Numbered from the stretch's first letter, positions 48,366 through 60,846 are shown. The stretch is DNA of 64,000 nt from Clarkia xantiana subsp. parviflora (GCA_036873135.1 JAPTYO010000002.1:21540452-21604451); one strand, 5' to 3'. Program-made: numbers and translations. Notes: generated by a model not told the origin, from the letters alone.

Positions 48366-50993
48366 GATCCTGCATTATTGCATGCACTACCGGGGAGAGG
48401 TGGCGTCCAGAGACACACATGTTCCACCTTCCACAAGGTGAAATGACTATCACGTTACACGACGTGTCTATGATTTTGGGGTTACGGGTTGACGGTCTGC
48501 CGGTAACCGATTCCTACCGACAAGAAATTGAAGAAGATGTTAATGTAAACAGTAACACTAAGGATGTATTCACTAGTCTCTTCCACGTAGCCCGAAAAAT
48601 AAGACTTAAAAAAATACAATTGAAATGAGAGTAACTTATTTGAAGAACTGGAAGGTAGAAGAATATGATCGTGGTTTTAAGACGAACGAACATTTTGTAG
48701 CACAGTGTAGGGCTAGGGCATATATAATGATCCTCTTAGGAGAAACTCTGTTAGCAAATTCTAGCGCGGGGTATGTACCTCTTGAGGACATATATTTCTT
48801 GCGTGATTTTGAAATGTGTAGTCAATACAGTTGGGCGTCAGCTGTATTGAGTTGCACATATAGAGGTCTCTGTAGGTGGGTGAGTAAGAAAAAGCAAATT
48901 TATCTCCCTATATGTGGTGTGTTCCTACAGGTATTAAAAATATTTTCCAAATGAATATTTACAATCTGTATTAGATGGGTTGGTTATAGCGTGCTAATTT
49001 TCCACTTAATGTAGGTCTGGTGTTAGATGCGTATAGGAGTCGGTAGACCGAAAATGCTGACACCACATATAGAAGATGAATCGGTCGGGTGTTGGTGGGT
49101 GGGAGCGAAGAGCCGAAAAGAAAATGTGGTACCTGGAATGCACATCTATTATCGGGATCATATGAAGTTGTTAACAAATGATAGGGTAACATAATATTTA
49201 GGGTTAAGAACACAATAGGGGCCTGAATGTTTGCCAATGTTGCCAAAAGGGGTCTGAATTGAAAAAACGTATTTTTTAGGGCCTGAATTTTGAGTTTTGT
49301 GTATAAGTGAGGTCTCCGTCTATTTTTTTTGTTAAAAGTGACGGAAAGTGGTCACATGCTTGGCATGTGATCAAAAATAATTTGAAAACCCGAAAATGCC
49401 CTTTGACCAAAGTGTGTCTCTCATATGTTTGACCTAAAATGACGAAAATACCCTTTAAGCCACCACAGCTCCGGCGACCACCACCACCCGACTCCGGCGA
49501 CCACCACCGGCCTCCGGCGACCACCACCGGCCTCCGGCGACCACCACCGACCTCCGGCGACGACCGAAAAGCTCCGATCGGAGCTTCGGAGCTCCAATCA
49601 GTGCTTTTTTTGGCTCCGATCGGAGGGCGGTCGCCGGAGGCCGGTGGCGGTCGCCGGAGCCGGGTGGTGGTCGCCGGGCGGTGGCCGGAGCGTGGTGGCC
49701 TTAAGGGCATAATTAGTGTGTAGGGGTATTTTAGACATTTCACATTTTATTAATTAAATTGATAAATTGTATAATAATTACAAAAGGGTATTTTTGTCTT
49801 TTCACGTGGTTCTGTTAGATTTAACAGAAAATTTGGACGGAGACTTGAAAAAACACAAAACTCAAAATTCAGGCCCTTAATAATACGTTTTTTCAATTCA
49901 GACCCCTTTTGGCAACATGGGCAAACATTCAGGCCCCTATTGTGTTCTAAACCTAATATTTATCTTGCTAACAATTTCAATTTGAATTATTTATTGTGGT
50001 GTATAACATTAGTATGTTATTGTTAACTAGCAGATTACTTGGCGGCCGTATTCAGAGGCTACGAAAAATATTGTGGCGTCCATCTGCACTGAAGTTTGGG
50101 ACTTGTCTAAAATCCAGATGCCACTGATCCACTTCAATTGTGTGGGATGACAAATGGCTGATCGAGTTTATAGACAACTTGGATTGCCTCAATCCATCCC
50201 CGAAGACTGTCCCAATGATCGACAAGAATGGGATAGTCTCCATGGGTGCAAGAGGTGGATGAAGAACTCGAAAGATACTTGGGAAACACTTCATGAGAGG
50301 TACATTGAAGTGTAGAACAGACGTTGGGAAAACTACCGACCTCCTGCTCCCATACGTGCAAAATACAAGGAGTACATGCAATTGTATGAATCTGTCACGC
50401 ATAACCTCGTACATTATGATGATTTCTCACCAGTAGAGGAAGATGTCGAAGAAAAAGCGTCGCATGTCCTGACGCAAGGCCATTTTGAAGCGCTCGGAAA
50501 GTCCCACCTAGTGATGGTACGTTGTCTTTTCGATAGTGCATATCGTTATAACATTATATTGGTTTTGAATAACATTTTTGTGTAATTGTTCATAGCTAAA
50601 GCAATTCGAACAGATCTTGATAACAAGTCGAAAGATGCTGAGTGAATCATAGGATTTGTACATTTAGATATGTGCAAAATCAAACATCAAGGCTATTCGT
50701 GTTGCATTTGAAGAAGTGGGACAACTACGACAATTTGAAGGTTTAATGTCGCAAGACTTGACCCGAAGTAGCGACGAGGAATATAAAAAAATGGATGAAC
50801 AACCTCGTAGAATGAGTATGGAGCCCCCAGACGTTACACAAGAAACACGGTTGAATTGGGATTCGTTTTACCGGTCAGCTCCACCTGATCAAGGATCATG
50901 GCTAAATCCTAACACGGTGCATCCTGATATTTCGGGTTATAATCCGGATTACAATTCGGATTATAATACGGTTTATAATCCGGATTGGTAATT
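48366..50993 (+). pseudogene. Plant mobile domain (PMD/MAIN-like) gene, decayed
   Basis: Pieces in order: ERWRPETHMFHLP (48395, after a frameshift), EMTITLHDVSMILGLRVDG, a frameshift near 48620, RARAYIMILLGETLL, then QYSWASAVLSCTYRGLCRW (about 48825-48885). Splice-like junctions are kept: donor 48931, acceptor before 49015; donor 49186, acceptor before 50034. Exon 49015-49185 has GVGRPKM and YRDHMKLLTNDR; from 50034 come ITWRPYSEATKNI and ADRVYRQLGLPQSIPEDC. Stops lie at 49024 (TAG), 50148 (TGA where Trp is expected) and 50313 (TAG). The tail to 50993 is Asp/Tyr/Asn-rich (YNPDYNSDYNTVYNPDW). PMD occurs in MAIN-type silencing/genome-stability proteins and in transposons; I cannot tell which this was. 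Confidence 0.8.
49201..49953. mobile_element. Mutator-like long-TIR element in the PMD pseudogene intron
   Basis: 753 bases, ends GGGTTAAGAACACAATAGGG / (complement) GGTTTAGAACACAATAGGG, perfect 9-base TSD TAATATTTA (49192-49200 and 49954-49962). It lies inside the predicted intron 49186-50033. The centre (49460-49700) is a strongly GC-rich inverted repeat of CTCCGGCGACCACCACC units; frames through it on both strands are artefacts of the repeat. Confidence 0.9.
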
Positions 50994-52923
50994 TCATAAT
51001 ATTTGTAATAACATTTCCAAATTTGTATTTATAATAACATTTCCAAAGTTCGGTCATTAATGGACTAAAAATCATAACTTTGGAAAAATTCTTATAAATT
51101 CCACTGGACTCCAAATTCAGCACTGTTTGAGCCACCGGGTTTCTTTAACCAGTTAGAATTCATATTAAAAATTTAACATTTTATTAAAGAAGTGCTGAAA
51201 ATTCGAAATTATGACATAAGAGAGCGTTTTAGGGGGGTCGAACACCATTTATGGTGAGAAAACTTAAATTTCGGAATGTTAAAAAAAATTGAAAAAATTA
51301 CAGCTTCTTACTTACATAATATCATGACTAATACTAGAGTTTAGTTGTATTTGGAGTTGTGGGTAATCGGCAATGTCCCGTCAAAGTTAGGTCATTAATC
51401 GACATTTTTCCGTAACTTTGACAACGTCATATAAATTCTACATGATTCCAAATTCGTTTTTCGTTTGCACCGTTGGCTTTATTTAACAAGTTTAAATTCA
51501 TATTAATTATTTCACATTTTTTGAAACATTGTCCAAAAAATGAGTTTTGGCCAAAAATAAGTGCGTTTTAGGGGGTCGAACATCATTTATGATGAGAAAA
51601 CCTAAATTTCGAAATGTTCAAATAAATGAAAATAATTAATTATTGTTTAACATTAAGAAAATACTTATAATAATTTTTTTGTGTGTCATCTTAAGTGTAT
51701 AAAAGATAAGTATAAATAATTTAGTAAAAGAATGCCTTAAACTTTTTTTTAAATAATTAATATAAATATTTTACATTATCAATGATATATAGTACAAATA
51801 AATAACTACAAAAAGCTAAATGGTTTAATTGTACATATTTGATAATAAAATAATTCATTATTATTAAGAAAAAAATTAATTTTTTAAAATAAATCTTGAA
51901 AAACTTTAAATATATTGAAACATACATTGAGAGTGAATATATTGCATTTTCCTAATTCACCGTATGAAAGATAGAGAACGATTCCATAGATAGAAAATAT
52001 TAGTAAAAAATTCTAACTATTACACATAATAAAATGCTATATGTTCTCTTATTTTGAAATTTACACATAATAATGTTGCTATATACAATATGCTACATAC
52101 ATACGCATCAATACTTACTACCATTATAACATATATGTACATTTTCAAGCTTTGTAAATTTACATATAAAAAAAAAACAGATTACCTCAAGTAAGCAATG
52201 CTACACCAGATGTATGGAGAAAAGTATGAAATATTTAGAGTAGTGGAAGAGAGTTTGAGTAAGTGAAAGGAATGAGGTAGTTTATAGAATAAAAAACTAA
52301 AAAAATTAACAACTGTCGGTTAAAAAAAAATACAAAAACAAAAGAAAAGGACAAAGCTGTCGGCATGCAAGCACATGGCATGCTGACAGTGACCGGACCG
52401 GACCAGATGGCATACTGACAGCCCCTCGGCCAGTTTTGGCCAAGGGGGAATGACCGAAATTCATCTCGGCTAAGGTTTTTCAATCATAACCGAGATGTGA
52501 CATCTCGGTTTGGCCTACTTTTGTAAATATTTATTCATACAACCTATATTTGTATTTGGTTATTCATATAGGCCTATATCGGTCAAAAACTCCGACACTA
52601 AAATTTGTACATCTTATACAATCTAGTGATGCTCTCGTGTATCATCACTATTCTCAATTTAGAATCAATCATATCTGTAAATCTTCTGCGAAATGCCCAT
52701 ATTCTCAAACCACATTAGAGATTGTAATGTGCTCTTCCTCTTCGCAATTCAAATCAAACACGCCTACCCAACGGACAAGACCACTTAATTATTATGTTAC
52801 ACGTTCCCCATGGAAAAGAAAAAAAAAAAGTAAAGCAATAACAAGACAACAACATTATTCTTTCAGTTGAAATTGCAGTTCACATCCCCAATTATAACCA
52901 AGGAGGAACTTGCTCCTAAACTT
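50994..52923. other. Spacer after the PMD pseudogene, with repeats and palindromes
   Basis: 51043-51620 holds two diverged tandem units (period about 350) sharing GGTCATTAAT and GGGGTCGAACA(C/T)CATTTAT. 52357-52389 and 52488-52510 are short palindromes. AT-rich otherwise. It could be the tail of a decayed element that carried the PMD gene; this is a guess. Confidence 0.45.
51043..51620. repeat. Two diverged tandem units, about 350 bp period
   Basis: Shared blocks in the same order: GGTCATTAAT, TATAAATTC, CCAAATTC, AATTCATATTAA, GCGTTTTAGG, GGGGTCGAACA, GATGAGAAAAC / GGTGAGAAAAC, CTAAATTTCG / TTAAATTTCG. Confidence 0.75.
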
Positions 52924-53856
52924 GAGTGAATTTCCAAAATAGGTTTGATTGTCAAACTTATTCCCAAACTAGGCTTCTTCAGAAACTAATTCCCAAACTA
53001 GGTTTTTCTATTTTTTTTAATCATTTTTATTTTTCATTTTACATCCCAAAGTTTATATTTTGTTACAATTGACCCTAAACCGATATATAATACAAGAAAT
53101 ATTAAAAAAAAATTGTGAAAAAATAAAGTAATTATATGTAAAAGCTATAAACTGAAAATTAATAAATTAGTAATTGTAAAAAATTCTAAAAATAAATTAT
53201 GCTAATGATATAAATTATATTAAAAAAACAGTGATATAACATGTAAATAAACTAAATACTCGTATTTTTTGTAAGTATAAAAATATAAAAATGAAAGCGT
53301 ACATAAACCCTTAATAAAACGTGTTAAATTTATAAAAATACATAACAATTAGTGACTTAAAAAATAGATAAACTAATTTAAATTTGAAAAACCAATAGAA
53401 TAAATTTAAGAATGGATTTTAGTTTGTATATTTTTTTTCATACTCTTGATGAATGATTTTATCATTATATAGTTTCTTATTTTGCCAAGATAAAGTTGTT
53501 TCAAAACTTATTTATTTTTAATTTTTAAATTTATCCTTTAATTTTGCACATTTTATAAGATTTATAATAAAAATAAAAAAATTTGTTTATTTGATTACTT
53601 TTAATCTGTATTTTTATCATTTAATTAGTTTATAATTTTTTTTATACATTTAATTTTTTTAATTTTCAATTTCTTTTTTCTTCTTGTATTATATTTCTAT
53701 TAAGGATTAATTTGTAACATAATGTAAACTTTAGGGTGTAAATTAAATAATATATATTATTAAAAAAAATGAAGAGACCTATTTTGGGAATTAGTTTCTG
53801 AACAAGCCTAGTTTGGGAATTAGTTTCGAAAACTAACCTACTTTGGTCATTCACTC
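52924..53856. mobile_element. Mutator-like MITE, family A copy 2
   Basis: 933 bases, GAGTGAAT ends, the same long TIRs as 26059-26936 and the same AT-rich core (TTTATATTTTGTTACAATTG). 9-base TSD CCTAAACTT (52915-52923 and 53857-53865). No ORF. Confidence 0.92.
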
Positions 53857-53865
53857 CCTAAACTT

Positions 53866-54446
53866 GATGTTGGGCCATTTTATCATAAGTTAGCTAAAGG
53901 AGTTTCCTAGTATACTTCAGAATCTTCTGCAAGTAATTGTAATATACATAATTATTTTTTTTAAAAAAAATTAGAATTTATATCATACTAATAATTTCCA
54001 TATATATCCGTATTTAAAGCATACCATTAATAAAATTAATTTCCATATAAGTTCATATTTGAAGCAATAAATGTAAATTCAAAAAAGAATAAATGCATAG
54101 TATAATTATGCGTTACCAAAAAAAAAGTTATAAATGATTTTTCTAGTTTTAAGTTTATAAAAAAAAAGACAGAAATAATAAACTTGCTGAGTATAGACAT
54201 TAGACACACAACCACAGCAAAAATTAATCAATAAAAAATTATTTATGATACGAGTAATAACAATATTCAAATGAATACATTTCATAACAAAATATCCGGA
54301 AATTTACCTCAACAAGGAAGGCAACAGCTAGCTTAGTTACGTAAAAAAAATACTGCCATCCATGGTGATTATTCAGTTCAATATGTTGGGCATAGTCAAT
54401 ATTAAGATTCTCAATCGAACCCACAACCCAAACAAACAAACTGTAA
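53866..54446. other. Region downstream of the desaturase gene
   Basis: AT-rich; will include the 3' UTR of the minus-strand desaturase. No separate gene seen. Confidence 0.4.
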
Positions 54447-56523
54447 TCAACCATGCGTGTTATAAGCCTCCCATACCAAGTTCTTAGGCACCGGCCGAGT
54501 AAGGTCACTTGCCTGAACCGCCGCCGCCCGCAGTGTCCGAATCGTCCTAACATTAGCGTCCCAAAACCCAAAGCTCCTATACGGCATCCCGTGTTTCTTA
54601 CACAACTCCCTCGCCAACGGCGCGATATTTCTAAGCTGCCCACGTGGCAGCCTAGGGAACAAGTGGTGCTCCAACTGGAACTGCAGCCCACCGAAGAACC
54701 AGTCCATCCACGTCGGGCACGTGATATCGATCGTCCCCTTGGTCTGCTTCTCGAACCAGTTGTCCCCCTTGGGCGGTCCCACGTAGGTGTCGCCCGAGAA
54801 ATGGTTGAGCGTGAACTGGATGTGCTGGATTGCGGTGACTGTGAAGCTGAGGAGGACAAACCCGATTCGTTCCGGCCAGTTTGGGAGACAATATACGAGG
54901 AGCGGGAACCATGTCCAGAAGACCGCGATTCCGGCGAGGTTCAAAGCCCTGTCGGGGACATCACGCCTTGTGAGGAGCAACAGGAAGGTCTGAATGAAGA
55001 GGTTGACTCGGCCGAAGATCATGACCGGGTAGTATGTCCAGTGCTGGTAGCTGACGAGGAACCGTGCCACTTCATCGAATTTCAGCACTCGGCCGTAGAA
55101 GACTGAGGTGATGGAGTTGAAGAAGCTGGTGGAGACGGCAAAGACGGGGATGTGCTGGAGGTCGGGATCGTAGTCGAGGCTGTTGCAGGCGAGATGGTGT
55201 GCGTTGTGGGTCCACTTCCACCATGCGATGCTTATTCCGGTTAGCATGTTGCCAGATATCAGTTGCGTCACTCTGTTATATCCTCGAGTTGGCATCACCT
55301 GAATTCAACACAAATCCAAACTACAACTTGAGTGTCTACAGGATCGTGTTAAAATTCAAACTTTCTAATTATAATTTTTGCCTAAAAAAACTAGAATATG
55401 CTCAAAATTTCAATTTTTTTAAAAAAGCATCGCCTTTTTGTCTAATGTTATTCATGAAGAGGATCCAATCCAATCAATAATGTAAAAAACCAAAATGCAA
55501 ATCCAACCAGAACTTCAAAGGTACTTTTTTTTTTTTTTACTTCAAAGAGTAAATCTTTAAATTGTGGCCATTCAGTTAAGTGTCCTTGTTGGCGACACAT
55601 AAATCATGTATTCTATTGCATTGTCGTTTTCTTAGTGCAATAATGATGTTCATGTAACTGATGCTTCCATCCGTAACCTAATTAATTAATAAATAAAACC
55701 AAGAATCACGGATTGAGTTGACAATGGGGGCAGAGAGGCAGCTGGTGTTTATAACTTTTTTTTGGGTAAACGGTGTTAATTTCATATATGAATAGTTAAA
55801 CCTTAAATCCCATACATATAGATTGTCTTTTGTCGGGATTATATTAATCATGCTAGGTTAAAATTTGCTAAATTGGGATACCACAGTTATACTTCAACTG
55901 CAGAATATGTGGGAACTAACTGGAGACAGCAAATTCAAGAGTTTACGGAGTAAGATGCTTGAATAAGAAAGTTTAGTAGGGCATAACGGTAAATACATCC
56001 GTGTGACGATAAAATCGAGCTATTTTACCTGATAATGGCCGGAATCATGGCCCACATACGCGGCTTGGATCCACAGCAAGCCCAGCAGCGCGCCGCAGAA
56101 CATGTGAACTCCGACGGACTCCGACGCCACCACACCGTAAACGATTACCGCCATCGAAATCGCGATGCCGATGAATGTCCACAAGATATGGTGCCCCTTC
56201 TTCTCGAAGATCCCTGACCGGAACATCTCGTTCAGAAGCCTCCGGTAGTCCTTTGAGATCTCGGACACCTCGAAGTCCTTGAGGTAGTGGCCGGTGAAGA
56301 GCCGATCCAGATGCTGCCATGCCGTGCCTGGGTGGTACGCAATGAAAGCGTCTGTGACGTCCTGGCCGGCAAACGTCAGCAGCGGGACTTCCCCGCCGGG
56401 GTGCTCCGCCGCCCACTTCGAGACGTCGTAGACCTTGCCCTGGATGGAGATCCAGAGGTCGCCAGACTTATTGTGGCGGCGGAGCTCCTCCGCCGTGATG
56501 TACTTCTTAGCTTCGCCCTCCAT
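54447..56523 (-). CDS. SLD1: Delta-8 sphingolipid desaturase (cytochrome b5 fusion)
   Basis: Two exons, 56029-56523 (165 codons) and 54447-55298 (283 codons plus stop), GT..AG, phase 0; 448 aa, the usual family length. The enzyme sits in the ER membrane and puts a delta-8 double bond into the long-chain base of ceramides. The N-terminal cytochrome b5 domain has the haem motif HPGG (41-44) and a second haem-binding His in AYHPG (64). Three desaturase His boxes follow: HDSGH (159-163), HNAHH (196-200) and the front-end type QFQLEHH (371-377, Gln replacing His). Hydrophobic segments lie near 112-155, 255-275 and 288-325. Coding GC content is much higher than the surroundings. The intron sits right after the first His box (GHYQ / VMPT). 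A front-end fatty-acid desaturase is the alternative, but the sequence reads as SLD; whether it is SLD1 or SLD2 is not decided. Confidence 0.94.
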
Positions 56524-59019
56524 TGTGGATCTCTGGTCCAGATGGAGAGATGAATGGCGATCGGTGGAAACAATTGATGAATGAATTGGAGAGTCGTGGG
56601 GTGGTTATGGCAAATGGCAATGATGTATTATCGGGTCGGGTCAGATATCGGTGCGGGAACCAACCACTGAGACAGAGGAGAGGGGCTTTGGCTTTCCCTT
56701 GACAGCGGTTCGTTCTTAGCGCAACGTTTGGAGACTTCAATTCAAGGTGGAGGGAGGGAGACTTAACACGGCCCTTCTGTTGAGAAATTCTTTGGTGGTA
56801 CCGATGTATACGTATACCACTGTTTTCTCACAATTGGGTGGGATCCACGACTCCACGTAGCTGGAAGTCTGGAACCCACTATCTTGCTTGTGACTGAAAG
56901 GAGTTATACCTCCGTGGTATACAATAATTCTCCCTTCTTTATTCCTTTTATATATTATGGCCAAACGCCCCTCTGCTAACCACGTAGGATAATCACGTGT
57001 CTCCACTCCATTTTTTTCTTCTTAATTTTTGCATTATATATATTACTCTCTTATCTTAATTTTAATTCAAAAATACGGATCAGATGCAGTTCGAAAATAT
57101 TGGAGAAGTTAAATAAATTCACAAAATCGTACTTTTTCCGATAGTGATTAGAAATTCGTAGGGTGACATCTATGTTTTTTCTAATAAGATTGTTTTCACC
57201 TTTTCTAATAATGTTATTATTATTAAAGTTCTATTTATTAAAACGGCATCAATAGAAAATAGAGGAATCTAAAACCTAAATTGGACTAAGATGCTGCTTT
57301 AATTAGGATGACTTTTTCCAAAATCAGATATTCTCACAGGGCGGTTATTTGAAATTTAATATACACATACTTTTCTTAGAAGAGTCCAAAACTTATGAAC
57401 AAAAATATTAAGAAAGCGTATATTTACTCCTTGAATTCTTTTTTTCCTACAGAAATAAATGGGTAGTAATGGCGTTTTATACTTTTTCCGCTATATAGTA
57501 TTCAAGTTTTTTCTTATGATTTAAGATTTTTCAATCACACTTAGTGAACGTGAGCAATCAGTACACGCAATAATTTTGTTAATATATAGCATCATAAGCA
57601 GCTTAGTATAGTCAAAAAACCGGTCCAATAAGCTAAATTCTACTGGCCTCCTTAAATAAGTGGCGTGGCGGTATATAAACTAAATATAACCTAATATTTT
57701 AAGTAAATCACCGTGATATGATACCTATAAAAAAGATCGAAACTGAAATTTCGAAATCAAACAACATAACTACCATAACGGGTGGTGTCCTTGAATTCTT
57801 GACTCACTCCATCTTTATCGATACATATTAGGACATTAATTAACAATGGTCTCTCTACACAAATCTAAGGAGCAGTAACCATGGTTACAAATGGGTTCGT
57901 AAATGTTCCAGCAAATGATTTAAGGGGGGGTCCAATTACAAGATATTTTCTCATAACCAGCTAATCTTAGACCGTAAGTCTTCTTTTTCGTATACTATAA
58001 GTCAATCCTTAAGGATACGTTGGCCAAAAGAAAAAGTGGATAATAATAATACGAGAGTAAGACAACAAAGGACATAATTGTGGTTTACCCCCATAAAATG
58101 GGCATAACTGTGGGGCAAGAGAAATTATTATTTCGATACACATAAACTTGTAATAGGGTAACTTGTAAGATATAATTTTATTATATAATAATAATAATAA
58201 TATTTTCAGACACGCGGGTCATTTTGGGTTGTAATCCATATGAAAAATAGGCCGTGTTTTGGTCGTAACTCTCAATCATGAAACAATGATGATTTATTTA
58301 TTATATATTTAGGTTCGAAACAGATGCACAAGAACTTGGATTTGAATTGTGCGCGAGTCTACAGATCATACAGGTTGACACATAAACGGATGAACCCATA
58401 TATCGTGTTTGGATCCAATAAATTGACCCGTCAAAACTTATTGGTCATATTTAGAATAAACATATAGTTATTTTAAAACTGTTTTTTTAACAAATAGTTA
58501 TTTTAAAATGACGTGGAGTTGACCGTTCACATTAATACATCCCCAATTGAGATGAAACCGGGTCACATAGTGAATCAACGCCTTCTGGTCTCAAGTCAAA
58601 ACTTACGCGCCGATACGAAGTTAGAGGACTAAGTAGATCTCTTTTACAAGTTAAAGGGGAAAGCATATTTTCCCCCAATTTTCAACAACCACAGAAACAA
58701 CCAACCTCTTTTACATGTGGAGTCATGAGCACCAGGTACGGGGTATCGACGTATCGTGGGTGGGGACAGCGTAACAATTTGTTATTTATTATTAATTGGG
58801 TTAATAACCTATAAATAATTTGTTCTTGAAATTCGGTGTTTGAAGTTTGAAATGTTAAAATAGAGAGTCTCGAATTTTATTTCGGTTGGAATTTAGTATT
58901 TCTGTGTGATTATTTTAGAGAAGTCAGTCATGACGAAACCGACTGTCAAATTCCAGCTCTCATGCACGCTTTATTTTCGTCACCTTACCAAGTCTATCAT
59001 CTAAGAAGTTGGCCACATC
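56524..59019. other. Promoter side of the desaturase, then spacer
   Basis: The first few hundred bases (to about 57000) are less AT-rich and should hold the 5' UTR and promoter of the minus-strand desaturase. Beyond that the sequence is AT-rich, with (AAT)n at about 58183-58203 and no supported gene. Confidence 0.45.
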
Positions 59020-59625
59020 TAGGGATGGCAACGCGGCGGGTTTTCGCAGCCCCAGACCCGCCCCGCGGGTCAGCCTGGCTGACCCGGACCCGGGTAAGTG
59101 TGCCTCCCGGGACGGGTCGGTTTGGGTCAAAAATCTCGTGGGTCGACCCGCGGGGCCCCGACCCGACCCGCCGTGAACAAATTTTTATTTTTTATTTTTT
59201 ATTTTTCACTTCTCAATATTAAATACAATTTTTTTTGCCAAAATATTACGTTATATATAAATTCAAACCATAAATCTAACATCAATCAAATACAAACACA
59301 TCAAATTCATCAGCAAATACAAATCCAAATCCGAACACCAAAATCCAAATTAACAAATCCTAATAACCTAAATATACATCTATTTATAATTTGGTCCATG
59401 TTATTTATATAGGTACTATATTAACCATATTGTTTAGTAAATGTTACATTATATTAACATTAAAAAAAATTTAAATATATATATATAAGCATTTCGGTGC
59501 GGGTCAACGGGGCCCCGTGCCCCTAGACCCGGACCCGACCCGCCCCGAACCCGACCCGTGACCCGCGGGTCGGCGGGTCCTCGGGTCAAAACCGGGTCGG
59601 GGCCCCGGACCCGTTGCCATCCCTA
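59020..59625. mobile_element. hAT-type MITE with GC-rich ends
   Basis: 606 bases, TIR TAGGGATGGCAACG / CGTTGCCATCCCTA-like, perfect 8-base TSD GCCACATC (59012-59019 and 59626-59633). Both ends are packed with CCCGACCCG / CGGGTC repeats around an AT-rich middle, typical of a widespread plant hAT MITE group. Frames across it (58962-59412) are not genes. Confidence 0.92.
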
Positions 59626-60086
59626 GCCACATCCGGCCAAGTAAATATCGCTCTGTTGTCGCTGGAAATCGCTCCACACCACTCTATTGGAAACCTTTTT
59701 GGTTTGGATGTTCAAGTTTTTGGGAAATTTGGCAATTTTGCGAAACGTAAAGAGTGATGAATTATATGTGAGTGAGTAGGTTGATGAAAATGATTGAAGG
59801 AGAAGAAAAGACACGCGTAAATACCAAATTTTAATAAAAATGAAATTTGGGACTATCCATTTTAACATGTTAAACTTCATATATCAAATTTCAATAGGAC
59901 AAATCTCGAACTGTTTATAGTTTCTTAACTATTATTAATTATTATATATAATTAAAAATAATACAAACTATTAATTAATTATTAAATGCATCTTATACAA
60001 CGATAACTAAATATCTTGGAGAACACTAGAACATGCCAATATGGTAATGTGCTTGGTCAACAAATTTGACCCACTGGAAAAAAAAA

Positions 60087-60846
60087 AAAATTAAACGGTG
60101 TTTTGGTAATATATGTTTGACTTTTGCTAATCTTAGGTGTAGTTAAAAATATTCATATTTTTTCATACTTTTAAAGTTTTAGTTATGTTACAATTAAGTC
60201 CACCATAGTATTAAAAAAACCAAAAGCATGGTGCTCCCAAAGCATAGTAGAAAAATCCTATATATTTACATTTTTTAGGCTTTCAGTGCATTCGTTAGTC
60301 AACGGTTTAGTTTGACTATTAAATACTTTTATTTTGTTCAATTTAGTCATCTAATTTATATATCTAACTTTTGATTTTTGCAATTTAGTTCCTAAACAAA
60401 CTCGATCGCACCCTAACCTGCAATCGACCAAGCCAGGGTCCGACCCATGACTGGGTCAGACCCTGGTCGGGGTCGGCCAGGTCAGGCGACCCAGACTAGG
60501 GTCCGACCCAGCCATGGGTCGGAATCTAGCTGGGTCAATTTTGGCATAGGGTCCAATTGACCTAATGGGTCGCCGGACCTGGCCGACCCTGGCTTGGTCG
60601 ATTGCAGGTTAGGGTGCGATTGAGTTTATTTAGGGACTAAATTGTAAAATTCAAAAGTTGGATATATAAATTGGAAGACTAAATTGAACAAAATAAAAGT
60701 ATCTAACAGACAAACTTAACTATTGACTAACAGATACACCGAAAGCCAACAAAATGCATACATATGACACCAAAAACCTAAAAAAAAAAAATATAATACC
60801 CAAAGCAAACAATGATCAAATATATGACACCAAAAACCCTCTAACC
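60087..60846. mobile_element. Long-TIR foldback element, family B copy 4 (worn)
   Basis: Left TTAAACGGTGTTTTGGTAAT and right complement GGTTAGAGGGTTTTTGGTGT form the ends. Inner arms repeat TTTTATTTTGTTCAATTTAGT and CTAACCTGCAATCGACCA, and the centre has GGGTCCGACCCA-type palindromes as in the other family-B copies. A piece of the family-C MITE (60140-60258, GGTGCTCCCAAAGCATAGTAG) lies in the left arm. No TSD seen. Confidence 0.65.

Noticed and set aside
49276..49743. 155-codon Pro/Arg/Gly frame and its plus-strand counterpart
   Set aside because: Both come from the GC-rich inverted-repeat core of a TIR element bounded by a 9-base TSD.
54239..54859. 206-codon minus-strand frame, Ser/Arg-rich
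   Set aside because: Out-of-frame reading of the desaturase exon 2; the in-frame product is a clear family member.
54453..55106. 217-codon plus-strand frame opposite the desaturase
   Set aside because: It is an antisense shadow of the GC-rich desaturase exon 2, which carries all His boxes on the minus strand.
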